The position numbers and the translations under genes are program-made. This document shows positions 9,129 to 16,477 of a DNA stretch of 20,394 bases, piece after piece. Numbering within the stretch: position 1 is the first letter of the stretch; every line of letters starts with the position of its first letter. The notes under the pieces are model-generated. The model saw nothing but the letters and a program-made list of their open reading frames with translations, had not been told where the DNA came from and ran no database searches. Origin of the DNA: JAOTYV01 sp041557595 (lineage in GTDB: Bacteria > Pseudomonadota > Alphaproteobacteria > UBA8366); the NCBI GenBank assembly GCA_041557595.1, contig JBFFGE010000075.1:1-20394 (forward strand). Reading direction: 5' to 3'.

Positions 9129-9242
9129 GCAATACTCCTGAATGAAATTTTCTACGACGACTGTCTTAAGAACTTGTTAACTTAAATACCGGACAGGCGG
9201 CCGGTTCGGCGCGCTGCGGTTTCGAGATCGGAAGGCGCGAGG

Positions 9243-10043
9243 ATGACGGCGATAAAACCCGAATACCGCATGGCGGTGGTGACTGGCGCGAGCAGCGGCA
9301 TCGGCGCGTCCTTTGCCGGAAATTTGCCGGAGTCGACGGGGCTCCTCCTGGTCGGGCGAAACGGCGCACGTCTCGAAGAATTGCGCTCGCGCCATGCGCG
9401 GGCCGGCCGGGCGGTCGAGACGCTGACGCTCGATCTCGCATCGGCCGACGAGCGGCGCGCGCTGATCGAGCGGGCCGAGGCGCTAAAGGTCGATCTGCTG
9501 ATCAACAACGCCGGAATCGGCGCGTTCGGACCCTTCCTGGAAAACGATCCGGCGGCGGAACTCGGCATGGTCGCGGTCAATGTCACCGCCGTGGTCGATC
9601 TGACGCGGGCGCTGCTGCCGGGCATGATCGAACACGCCGGCAAGTCCGGCAATCGGGCGGGATTGATCATCGTTTCCAGCGTCGTGGCGTTTACGCCCGT
9701 GCCGATGTTCGCCACCTACGCGGCGACCAAGGCCTTCGAACTCAGCTTTGCCGAGGCGCTGGCGGACGAGGTGCGGCATGCCCCGGTCGATGTGCTGGCA
9801 TTGTGTCCCGGCGCCACGCGAACGGAATTCTTCAACCGTGCCGGCATGGCCGATTCGGTCCTTCGCCGCGCGGAGGAACCGGACGATGTGGCCCGCAAGG
9901 CCTTGCGGGCGCTCGGCCGGCAGCGAGTGCTGGTCAGTCCGGGCAATGCGCGCCTTGCGCTCATGCCGGCCAATTGGCGCCGTCGCGTGCTGGCGGCCGG
10001 GGCCGGCCGCTACATGCGCTTCGTCGGGCGGCGCGACTCCTAG
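9243..10043 (+). CDS. Short-chain dehydrogenase/reductase (SDR)
   Basis: The protein has 266 residues, typical of classical SDRs with a short C-terminal extension. The NAD(P) site TGASSGIG is at 14-21, NNAG at 88-91, the catalytic Ser at 145/146 in IVSSVV, and the Y-x-x-x-K pair at Tyr159 and Lys163. A basic segment (NWRRR) lies near the C-terminus. The beta-2 region carries VGRN rather than an Asp, which hints at NADP(H); that is inference. A purine-rich GGAAGG precedes the start by about 7 nt. The gene is divergent from the membrane hydroxylase (114 bp between starts), so they could share control. The TAG stop lies inside a long inverted repeat. The substrate is unknown. Confidence 0.9.
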   Translation: MTAIKPEYRMAVVTGASSGIGASFAGNLPESTGLLLVGRNGARLEELRSRHARAGRAVETLTLDLASADERRALIERAEALKVDLLINNAGIGAFGPFLENDPAAELGMVAVNVTAVVDLTRALLPGMIEHAGKSGNRAGLIIVSSVVAFTPVPMFATYAATKAFELSFAEALADEVRHAPVDVLALCPGATRTEFFNRAGMADSVLRRAEEPDDVARKALRALGRQRVLVSPGNARLALMPANWRRRVLAAGAGRYMRFVGRRDS

Positions 10044-10090
10044 ATCAACCTGCCTTTAATTGATTCCAATTAAAGGCAGGTTGATCTAGG
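10039..10090. terminator. Perfect 24-bp inverted repeat, probable bidirectional terminator
   Basis: The left arm is 10039-10062 and the right arm 10067-10090; they pair without mismatch around the 4-base loop ATTC. The outer part is mixed GC (CCTAGATCAACCTGCC) and the inner part is AT-rich (TTTAATTG). The TAG of the SDR gene (10041-10043) and the TAG of the convergent Lrp gene (10086-10088 on plus) lie at mirror positions in the arms. Placement between convergent stops fits a two-way terminator, though there is no clear T-run outside the stem. A small palindromic repeat element is an alternative. Confidence 0.65.
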
Positions 10091-10556
10091 TTACCGGCAA
10101 CGCGGTCCGGTATTTGATCTGTTTCAGGGCGAAACTGGATTTGATGCTGGCGACGCTGGGAACCCGCGTCAGGTGATCCATCAGAAATCGCTCGTAGGCG
10201 GCGAGGTCCGCGACGACCACCCGCAACAGATAGTCCGCATCGCCGGTCATCAGGTAGCATTCCATGACTTCCGGCCGCGACAGGACGGCGTTCTCGAACG
10301 CTTCCAGCGCGGTCTCCACCTGGCGTTCCAGGGAAACCTGTATGAAGACGCTGACCGGCAGTCCGACGGAACCCGGATCGACCAGTGTCACGTAACGCGA
10401 GATGACGCCTTCCTGTTCGAGATCCCGCACCCGCCGCCAGCACGGCGACGGCGAAATGCCGACCTGCGAGGCCAGGTCCACATTCGAGATGCGGGCGTTC
10501 TCCTGCAGCGCCGCCAGGATGCGGCAGTCTATCTCATCCAGTGCATTTTTGAGCAT
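10086..10556 (-). CDS. Lrp/AsnC-family transcriptional regulator
   Basis: From the ATG at 10556 the protein has 156 residues, the standard Lrp size; an upstream frame would add 26 residues with no family match. AGG lies about 8 nt before this start. The N-terminal helix-turn-helix covers about residues 8-55 (LDEIDCRILAALQ, then LASQVGIS and CWRRVRDLEQEGVI). A RAM/AsnC effector domain follows at about 65-150, with the Gly-containing TGDADYLL at 104-111 that lines the amino-acid pocket in relatives. Such proteins form octamers and respond to amino acids. The gene diverges from the AceE-like E1 gene with 141 bp between starts, so that gene is the likely target. Its stop is in the shared inverted repeat. 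Confidence 0.93.
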   Translation of the reverse strand: MLKNALDEIDCRILAALQENARISNVDLASQVGISPSPCWRRVRDLEQEGVISRYVTLVDPGSVGLPVSVFIQVSLERQVETALEAFENAVLSRPEVMECYLMTGDADYLLRVVVADLAAYERFLMDHLTRVPSVASIKSSFALKQIKYRTALPVT

Positions 10557-10697
10557 TAATCGACCTGAAACATTCGAAATATAGATAGAATATTGCGTAA
10601 TTTGGCAGAATATCGGCAATTTTCGCAAGAACAATTTACCAAAGCCGTGCTATGCTGCCGGATGCGCCGTTGCAGGCGCGGAAAGTGGGGCATTGCT
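10557..10697. promoter_or_regulatory. Divergent control region between the Lrp gene and the AceE-like gene
   Basis: This 141-bp spacer is clearly more AT-rich than its surroundings, above all at 10570-10645. It contains a dyad, AATAT at 10578-10582 and ATATT at 10590-10594, and further A/T blocks (GTAATTTGGC, CAATTTT, ACAATTTACC). Lrp proteins favour such AT-rich dyads, so autoregulation plus control of the E1 gene is plausible. I could not pick out a convincing -35/-10 pair. GGGG at 10687-10690 is the ribosome site for the ATG at 10698. Confidence 0.4.
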
Positions 10698-13079
10698 ATG
10701 GGCACGTCGTTGCGTCTGGTCACGCCGGACACGGGCGGGGGAATTCCCCGCGCGCGTCTCGAAACCCTGGCGGATATCCAGAAGAAGGTTTTGTGGCTGT
10801 CCTCCTGGATGATCCATAACGCCAATCACCTGCGCCCCTCCCGCGACGGTCTCAAGGTCGGCGGCCACCAGTCTTCCTGCGCGTCCGCGGTTACGCTATT
10901 GACGGCGCTGTACATGGATGTTCTGGGCCCGTCCGACCGAATTGCGGTCAAGCCCCATGCCAGCCCGGTGTACCACGCCTTAATGTATCTGCTGGGCCGG
11001 CAATCTCGCGAGAGTCTGGAATTGTTCCGCGGCCTTGGCGGGGCGCAATCCTATCCGTCGCGAACCAAGGATACCGATGACGTTGATTTTTCCACCGGAT
11101 CGGTCGGGCTCGGTGTCGGGGTAACGCTGTTCGCCTCGCTGGTGCAGGATTATGCGCGATTGCATAACCTGATGGGCGACGGTGTCGCGCCGGGCCGGTT
11201 GGTTGCGCTGATGGGGGACGCGGAACTCGACGAGGGCAATATTTTCGAGGCGCTCCTGGAAGGCTGGAAGCACGACGTCCACAATCTTTGGTGGGTCATC
11301 GACTATAACCGGCAGAGCCTCGACGGCGTGGTGAACGACCGGTTGTTTCAAAAGATCCAATCGTTTTTCGATACGGTCGGCTGGAACGTAGTCACCCTGA
11401 AATTCGGCAAAAAGCTCGAGGCGGCGCGCGGCGGACCCGCCGGCGAGGCGCTGCTGAAATGGATCGACGATTGTCCCAACGATCTGTACGCGGCGCTGAC
11501 TTTCAAGGGCGGCGCGGCCTTTCGCGACCACCTCAAGACCGAAATGCGGGGTACTGCCGGATTGAAGGAACTGCTCGACAGCCATGACGACCCTTCGCTG
11601 CACCGGCTGCTGACCAATCTTGCGGGGCACGATATGGAAAGCGTGCTCGAGGCGTTTCACGCGGCGAAGGACGACGACCGGCCGCAATGCTTCGTCGCCT
11701 ATACGATCAAGGGACACGGCCTGCCGCTTGCCGGGCACAAGGATAACCACGCCGGGCTCATGAATGTGGAGCAAATGGCGGCCTTTCGCGACGTCATGCG
11801 CATTCCCGAAGGCGCGGAGTGGGATCCCTATGCGGGTCTGGACAGCGAGCCGGAAACGCTGCGGGCGTTTCTCGACGCGGTGCCGTTTGCCGAAGACACG
11901 TCGCGCCGCCACAGCGCGCCGCCGATTGCGGTGCCCGAAACGTTTCCGATCCCGGCCGGGGAGAAATTGTCGACGCAACAGGCCTTTGGCCAGATTCTCA
12001 ACGATATCGCAAAGGAGTCGGGCGATCTCGCCGACCGCATCGTGACGACGTCGCCGGACGTCACGGTCTCGACCAATCTCGGCGGCTGGGTCAACCAACG
12101 CGGCCTGTTCAGCCGTCGCGAACGGCCCGATGTTTTTCGCGAGGAAAAGGTCGCCTCGGCCCAGAAATGGGTGCGGTCGCGCGACGGCCAACACATCGAA
12201 CTTGGCATCGCGGAAAACAACCTCTTCCTGTTGCTGGCGGCGCTCGGCCTGTCGCATTCCCTCTATGGCGCGCGCCTGCTGCCGGTCGGTACGCTGTACG
12301 ATCCGTTCATCAACCGCGGCCTCGATTCGTTGCTTTACGCGTGTTACCAGGATGCGCGGTTCATGGCCGTAGCCACGCCATCGGGCGTGACGCTGGCGGC
12401 CGAGGGCGGCGCACATCAGTCGATCAACACGCCGCTGGTCGGCATGGGGATCGACAAGCTCGCCTATTTCGAGCCCGCCTTCGTCGACGAGCTGGCGGCG
12501 ATCATGGCCTGGAGTTTCCGGCATATGCAGGCGGAGGATGGCGGCTCGGTCTATCTTCGTCTCTCGACCCGCCCGATGGTCCAGCCGAAACGCTCGCTTG
12601 GCGACGGGGAACGCCGCGATATCTGCGACGGCGCGTACTGGCTGCGGCCGCCGGCGCCGGGCGCGGATATGGCGATCGCCTATACCGGGGCGGTGGCGCC
12701 GGAGGCGCTCGCGGCATTCGAGCAACTTGTCGAGGATGTCCCGGGCGCCGGATTGCTGGCGGTGACCGCACCGGATCGGTTGCATGCCGACTGGATGGCG
12801 GCGGGACGGCAGCGCGCGGCGGGCGCGCGGGATGTCCGCGCCCATGTGGAGACGCTCCTGGCGCCGCTCGCACCGGGCGCGGCGCTGGTTACGGTGCTCG
12901 ACGGTCATCCCGCGACCCTGTCCTGGCTCGGCGCGGTCTCCGATTGCACGCTTTCCGCCCTGGGCGTGGAACGATTCGGCCAATCGAGCGATATTCCCGA
13001 TGCCTATCGGTTACACGGTATCGATGCCGAGGCGATCCTGGATGCCGCCGCATCGGCCTGCCTGGCGCGGCTCGGTTGA
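10698..13079 (+). CDS. Homodimeric-type 2-oxoacid dehydrogenase E1 / transketolase-like protein (AceE-like)
   Basis: The ATG at 10698, 7 nt after GGGG, gives 793 residues; that is longer than transketolase (about 660) and shorter than AceE (about 885). The thiamine diphosphate motif runs from G173-D174-A175-E176 to Asn204 (DYNRQSLDG), and its surroundings are AceE-like. An AceE-type loop, YTIKGHGLPLAGHKDNHAG, follows. The second half has the pyrimidine-domain Glu506 in ELGIAENN and a GGAHQS segment. The C-terminal 180 residues form a transketolase C-like domain. E1 enzymes decarboxylate a 2-oxoacid and pass the acyl group to a lipoyl E2; no E2 or E3 lies in the window. The Lrp-divergent arrangement recalls mdeR-mdeB of Pseudomonas putida (2-oxobutyrate from methionine), but no methionine lyase is here. 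The substrate is inferred only. Confidence 0.85.
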   Translation: MGTSLRLVTPDTGGGIPRARLETLADIQKKVLWLSSWMIHNANHLRPSRDGLKVGGHQSSCASAVTLLTALYMDVLGPSDRIAVKPHASPVYHALMYLLGRQSRESLELFRGLGGAQSYPSRTKDTDDVDFSTGSVGLGVGVTLFASLVQDYARLHNLMGDGVAPGRLVALMGDAELDEGNIFEALLEGWKHDVHNLWWVIDYNRQSLDGVVNDRLFQKIQSFFDTVGWNVVTLKFGKKLEAARGGPAGEALLKWIDDCPNDLYAALTFKGGAAFRDHLKTEMRGTAGLKELLDSHDDPSLHRLLTNLAGHDMESVLEAFHAAKDDDRPQCFVAYTIKGHGLPLAGHKDNHAGLMNVEQMAAFRDVMRIPEGAEWDPYAGLDSEPETLRAFLDAVPFAEDTSRRHSAPPIAVPETFPIPAGEKLSTQQAFGQILNDIAKESGDLADRIVTTSPDVTVSTNLGGWVNQRGLFSRRERPDVFREEKVASAQKWVRSRDGQHIELGIAENNLFLLLAALGLSHSLYGARLLPVGTLYDPFINRGLDSLLYACYQDARFMAVATPSGVTLAAEGGAHQSINTPLVGMGIDKLAYFEPAFVDELAAIMAWSFRHMQAEDGGSVYLRLSTRPMVQPKRSLGDGERRDICDGAYWLRPPAPGADMAIAYTGAVAPEALAAFEQLVEDVPGAGLLAVTAPDRLHADWMAAGRQRAAGARDVRAHVETLLAPLAPGAALVTVLDGHPATLSWLGAVSDCTLSALGVERFGQSSDIPDAYRLHGIDAEAILDAAASACLARLG

Positions 13080-13097
13080 GGGGCGGTCGGCACCGAC

Positions 13098-13119
13098 AGG
13101 CCGCCGCTGCGGGCGGCTT
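13098..13119 (+). terminator. GC-rich hairpin after the AceE-like gene
   Basis: GCCGCC at 13100-13105 pairs with GGCGGC at 13112-13117 across a 6-base loop. One G-T and one A-T pair extend the stem at the base. It lies 18 bp past the stop. There is no T-run, so intrinsic termination is uncertain. Confidence 0.3.
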
Positions 13120-13182
13120 CGGCTTGCGTCCGGGCGTCCGATGACTATGATGCGGTGATCCGGAAATAAGGCCGCTACTTCA

Positions 13183-13689
13183 ATGGGAAAACCCGTGCCG
13201 AACCGCCTCCTGCAGACCGCTATTGCGATGATTTTACTGGCAGGTTGCGAGACCTTGCCGGAGGGCGATCGTGCCGCGTCCGTGCCTGAATCGGTGCTGC
13301 TGACGCCGGCGAAGGGGCTCGGGTATGCGGCGGCCGGCGGCCTGCTCGGTCGAATTCCCGAGAATGACACCGATACGGCGAATGGCGGGACGATCGAAGG
13401 CCGGATTTTGCAAGGCAACTATGCCGCCCATCTGTCGCAAAGCGATCAAGAGCGGGCCAAGCGGGCGTCGCTCGTGGCATTCGAATCCCTGCCCTCCGGA
13501 CAGACCAAGATCTGGCGAAATCCGGATAACGGCCATTGGGGCACGATGACGCCGTCGCGGACTTATTTGGATGCGGTCGGGCGGTATTGCCGGGAATACC
13601 GCCAAACGGTCACGCTTGGCGGGCTGGAGCATCGGGCCAATGGCACGGTCTGCCGCCGCGGTGACGGCGTCTGGCAAATTCAGAGCTGA
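13183..13689 (+). CDS. Envelope lipoprotein, RT0821/Lpp0805 surface-antigen-like
   Basis: The protein has 168 residues. A basic start and a hydrophobic stretch (12-20) lead to a lipobox, LLAGC, with Cys22 as the likely lipidated residue. A short Gly-rich segment (GLGYAAAGGLLG, about 45-56) recalls the glycine zipper of 17-kDa antigens. The C-terminal domain has a Trp-Arg-Asn-Pro motif, T-P-S-R-T-Y, then YCREYRQTVTLGG (135-147) and GTVCRRGDGVW, with Cys136 and Cys157 able to pair. This order is typical of the RT0821/Lpp0805 surface-antigen family, whose role is unknown. A GTG at 13195, preceded by GGGA, is an alternative start that keeps the signal. The gene is convergent with the DinB-like gene, only 15 bp away. 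Confidence 0.75.
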   Translation: MGKPVPNRLLQTAIAMILLAGCETLPEGDRAASVPESVLLTPAKGLGYAAAGGLLGRIPENDTDTANGGTIEGRILQGNYAAHLSQSDQERAKRASLVAFESLPSGQTKIWRNPDNGHWGTMTPSRTYLDAVGRYCREYRQTVTLGGLEHRANGTVCRRGDGVWQIQS

Positions 13690-13704
13690 TCCTGCGGCAT
13701 CCGG

Positions 13705-14214
13705 TCAATCGGGATCGGGCTTGAGGACGCGATGCAGGTCCAGAACCGGCGGCGGCACGGTGGTTTGCGTCAGCATGTCGTGAATTTGACCGCGGTGATG
13801 GGTCTGATGATTGAAGAAATGGGTCAGCAGCATCGGCGCAGCATCGTCGAACTTCCGGCCTTCGTTATTTTCGTAGCGGATCGACCCGTCGAGAAATTCC
13901 GGCGATAGGCTGCCGGCGAAGGTCTCGATCTTCCGGTCTTCCGCGCGGCGCGCCTGCCGCAACCCATCGAAATCTTCAAACAGGATGGCGTCCAGAGACG
14001 TCGACGGTATTTCGCCGCCGGTGAACCGGGTCATCCAAATACGGTCGCCGACCAGAATGTGGTTCAGGGTGCCGTGGATACTCTTGAAGAATGCTTTCCG
14101 GATTTTCGTGCGTTCGGCGTCCGGCAACGCCTCGCAGGCATCGTAAAGCCGTTCGTTTGCGAGCCGGTTGTACCGCGCCAGCATGCGATAGCCGTCGATC
14201 AGGTCTGCAGACAT
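13705..14214 (-). CDS. DinB-family (four-helix, metal-binding) protein
   Basis: The protein has 169 residues, the usual DinB size. Two family signatures are visible: HGTLNHILVGDRIW at 47-60, and HFFNHQTHHRGQIHDML at 132-148. His52, His136 and His140 are the likely metal triad. DinB proteins are cytosolic four-helix bundles; many act as thiol-dependent transferases, and the function of most is unknown. The ATG at 14214 starts within the common N-terminal pattern (a helix with R-Y-N-x-x-A-N). The ribosome site is weak. It lies 30 bp after the TldE/PmbA stop on the same strand and may be the last gene of that operon. The family is secure; the substrate is not known. Confidence 0.88.
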   Translation of the reverse strand: MSADLIDGYRMLARYNRLANERLYDACEALPDAERTKIRKAFFKSIHGTLNHILVGDRIWMTRFTGGEIPSTSLDAILFEDFDGLRQARRAEDRKIETFAGSLSPEFLDGSIRYENNEGRKFDDAAPMLLTHFFNHQTHHRGQIHDMLTQTTVPPPVLDLHRVLKPDPD

Positions 14215-14244
14215 GCGCCCATATTTTCCGTCCGAAGCGATGGA

Positions 14245-15615
14245 TCAGTTTCCGGCGATGGTCATTCCGTCGATGCGCACGGTGGGCGCGTTGACGCCAT
14301 AGCGGAATTCCAGATCGTCCGCGGGCACCAGGTTCAGAAACATGTCCTTGAGGTTCCCGGCGACCGTCATTTCGCTGACGGGAAAGACTATTTCGCCCTT
14401 CTCGATCCAGAATCCGGCGGCGCCGCGGCTGTAGTCGCCGGTGACGCCATTGATGCCGAAACCCATCAGCTCGGTGATGTAAAAGCCGTCGTCGATGTCG
14501 GCGATCAAGGCGTCGCGCGATACCGAGCCTTTAGCCATGTAGAGGTTGGTCGTCGACGGTGATGGCGGGCCCGACGTGCCCCGTGACGCCCGTCCGGTCG
14601 TCGGCAGGCCGAGCTGGCGTCCCGTGCCCAGGTCGAGAATCCAGCTTTTCAAGGTGCCGTTGTCGACCAGCGTTATCGGGTCGTTGGCAATGCCTTCCGC
14701 ATCGAAGGGTTTCGAGGCGAGCCCGCGCTTCCGGTGGGGATCGTCGATCACGGAGACGCCGTCGGACAAAATCTTGTCGTCCATGCTGTCCTTCAGGAAG
14801 CTGGTGCCGCGTGCAATGGCAACGCCGTTGATCGCGCCGGCAAGATGGCGCAACAAGCCGTTCGAGACGCGCGGATCGTAGACGACCGGTACTTTCTTCG
14901 TGCCCACCTTGCGCGAGTTCAGCCGCCGCACCGCACGTTCGCCGGCGTTTTGCCCGATCGTCGCGGGATCGGTCAGATCCGTCGTGAAGACCGCGGTCGA
15001 GTAGTCGTAGTCCCGCTCCATGGCGGTGCCTTCGCCGGCGAGGACGGCGGCGCTGACGCTTTGCCGCGACACCGCATAGCTGCCGCTGAACCCATTGGAG
15101 GCGGCAAGGGCGACGCTGGATCGGCCCCAGCTCGCCTCGGCGCCTTCCGAGTTGGTGACGCCGGCGACGGCTCGGGCCGCGTCCTCGGCGATCCGGGCGC
15201 GCTCGATCAGGGTTTCAGGCGCAGGCTCCGCGTCGTCCAGGATCTCCAGGTCGGGCGGCGTACCCTTGAACAGCTGGTCCGGGTCCGCCAGCCCGCAATA
15301 GGCGTCCTCCGGCACGGTGCGGGCCATGGCGACCGCCCGCTCGACCAGCGCATCGAGCGCTTCGCTCGACGAGTCGGACGAAGAAACCACCGCCTGCTGT
15401 TTGCCGATAAAGACGCGGAGTCCGATATCCGTGCCCTCGGACCGTTCGAGTTTCTCGATCTCGCCCAACCGCTGTGCGTGCGACAGCGACACGCCTTCCG
15501 CGGCGAGCGCGTCGGCGGCATCCGCGCCGGCTTTACGCGCCCGGCCGATCAGATCGGTAAGCAGATCGAGCGCGCTGGCGTGGGTTGAAAACGCCGTTGA
15601 ACTGGATGTCGGCAT
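14245..15615 (-). CDS. pmbA: TldE/PmbA-family protein (partner subunit of the TldD/TldE metalloprotease)
   Basis: The protein has 456 residues, matching E. coli TldE/PmbA (450). The C-terminal signature is clear: GDYSRGAAG at 393-401, then FWIEKGEIVFPVSEMTVAGNL. Mid-protein landmarks include VPVVYDPRVSNGLL and a GRASRGTSG loop. The HExxxH motif of TldD is absent, as expected for TldE. In E. coli the TldD-TldE heterodimer degrades small unfolded peptides and matures microcin B17. No tldD is in the window, so its partner would be encoded elsewhere. A GGAG about 10 nt upstream supports the ATG at 15615. The small two-TM gene lies 58 bp upstream on the same strand. The symbol is based on family resemblance. 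Confidence 0.92.
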   Translation of the reverse strand: MPTSSSTAFSTHASALDLLTDLIGRARKAGADAADALAAEGVSLSHAQRLGEIEKLERSEGTDIGLRVFIGKQQAVVSSSDSSSEALDALVERAVAMARTVPEDAYCGLADPDQLFKGTPPDLEILDDAEPAPETLIERARIAEDAARAVAGVTNSEGAEASWGRSSVALAASNGFSGSYAVSRQSVSAAVLAGEGTAMERDYDYSTAVFTTDLTDPATIGQNAGERAVRRLNSRKVGTKKVPVVYDPRVSNGLLRHLAGAINGVAIARGTSFLKDSMDDKILSDGVSVIDDPHRKRGLASKPFDAEGIANDPITLVDNGTLKSWILDLGTGRQLGLPTTGRASRGTSGPPSPSTTNLYMAKGSVSRDALIADIDDGFYITELMGFGINGVTGDYSRGAAGFWIEKGEIVFPVSEMTVAGNLKDMFLNLVPADDLEFRYGVNAPTVRIDGMTIAGN

Positions 15616-15673
15616 TGCGCAATGGCTCCCGTATTGTCTGGCCGTCCCGGCATCGCCGCATGCCGCCGTTTGG

Positions 15674-15937
15674 TCACAGATTGGTGAGGATCGATACGAT
15701 GATTATTACCACAAGCAGGGCCAGCGTCAGAAAGAATTGCCGCCGCGCCCGCGTAAATCCTTCCGGCCCGACCGCCGGCGAGTCGTCTTCTTCGGCGCGG
15801 CGCTGCTGAATTGCCTCCTCGCGGGCGCGCAGCCGGCGCACGATGGTCCGGCCGCCCAAAAAGATCACGCCGATGGCGACAGGGAGAACCCAGAGGTACT
15901 CCAGCAGCAGTTGGTTGGGATCCGACGCCACGGGGTC
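15674..15937 (-). CDS. Small two-helix membrane protein of unknown function
   Basis: The GTG at 15937 gives 87 residues. No in-frame ATG exists after the MAPEG gene ends, and a longer frame would overlap that gene. Two hydrophobic segments are evident, about 8-30 (EYLWVLPVAIGVIFLGG) and 68-86 (FFLTLALLVVIIIVSIL). They flank a charged middle rich in Arg and Glu (RRLRAREEAIQQRRAEEDD). A hairpin in the inner membrane with the loop in the cytoplasm is likely. I do not recognise the family. It sits between the MAPEG gene (28 bp upstream) and the TldE/PmbA gene on the same strand. A GTG start without a well-placed ribosome site lowers confidence in the exact 5' end. Confidence 0.6.
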   Translation of the reverse strand, partial: DPVASDPNQLLLEYLWVLPVAIGVIFLGGRTIVRRLRAREEAIQQRRAEEDDSPAVGPEGFTRARRQFFLTLALLVVIIIVSILTNL

Positions 15938-15965
15938 AGCCGGCCCCCCTCGACAACGGCGCCAC

Positions 15966-16385
15966 TCAGCCCGCCACGGCGCGGCCGCCCACGCTGAACA
16001 GATACAGGGCGTAAAGGCTGGTACAGGCCAGGACGAGCCATGTCGCCGTTTGTCCCACGATGTGCCCGAAGGACGGGCCGGTTTTGCTGGCCAGGCCTTG
16101 GGCATGCAGCACGCGCCCCAGCGTCAGGGCGATGCCGAGCACATGCAGCGCCATGACCGGTGCGCCGAGCGCTTCGATGAGCGCCAGCAATACGAGGATT
16201 AGCGCCAAATACTCTGCATTGTTGCCGTGAACCCGGATTGTCTGGAGCAGTTGCTGGTCGCCGCCATCGCCTAAATCGATCTTTTTCTTCGCCCGGGCCA
16301 TCGATACCCGGATCGCCAGGAACAGCGCCAGCAAACCATTCAGTCCTGCATAGAGAGCCGTGATCAAGGGAAGCGTCACTTGCAT
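15966..16385 (-). CDS. MAPEG-family membrane protein (YecN-like)
   Basis: The protein has 139 residues and four hydrophobic segments, at about 5-26, 58-71, 74-92 and 111-132. MAPEG landmarks are the basic cytosolic loop (ARAKKKIDLG, 30-39), R-V-H-G-N-N-A-E at 51-58 and a G-R-V-L-H-A-Q-G segment at 90-97. MAPEG proteins are trimeric; eukaryotic members conjugate glutathione or make eicosanoids, while bacterial YecN-type members have no settled role. GGAG lies 8 nt before the ATG at 16385, which supports the start. The gene heads a likely operon with the small two-TM protein and TldE/PmbA. The 92 bp between it and the GH18-like gene hold only a weak 6-bp hairpin (16462-16479). Confidence 0.88.
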   Translation of the reverse strand: MQVTLPLITALYAGLNGLLALFLAIRVSMARAKKKIDLGDGGDQQLLQTIRVHGNNAEYLALILVLLALIEALGAPVMALHVLGIALTLGRVLHAQGLASKTGPSFGHIVGQTATWLVLACTSLYALYLFSVGGRAVAG

Positions 16386-16477
16386 GGGTCCATCTCCAAA
16401 TTGCGGGATCCTTGGCGGCGATCATAATCCCTCGCATGACGGAGGCCCATAGGCGATGGTGGAAGCCTAAACCGGCT

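Noticed and set aside
10980..12983. A 667-codon open frame on the minus strand opposite the AceE-like gene
   Set aside because: The plus strand has clear thiamine-enzyme motifs over the same span; the minus frame is Arg/Gln/His-rich with no recognisable fold.
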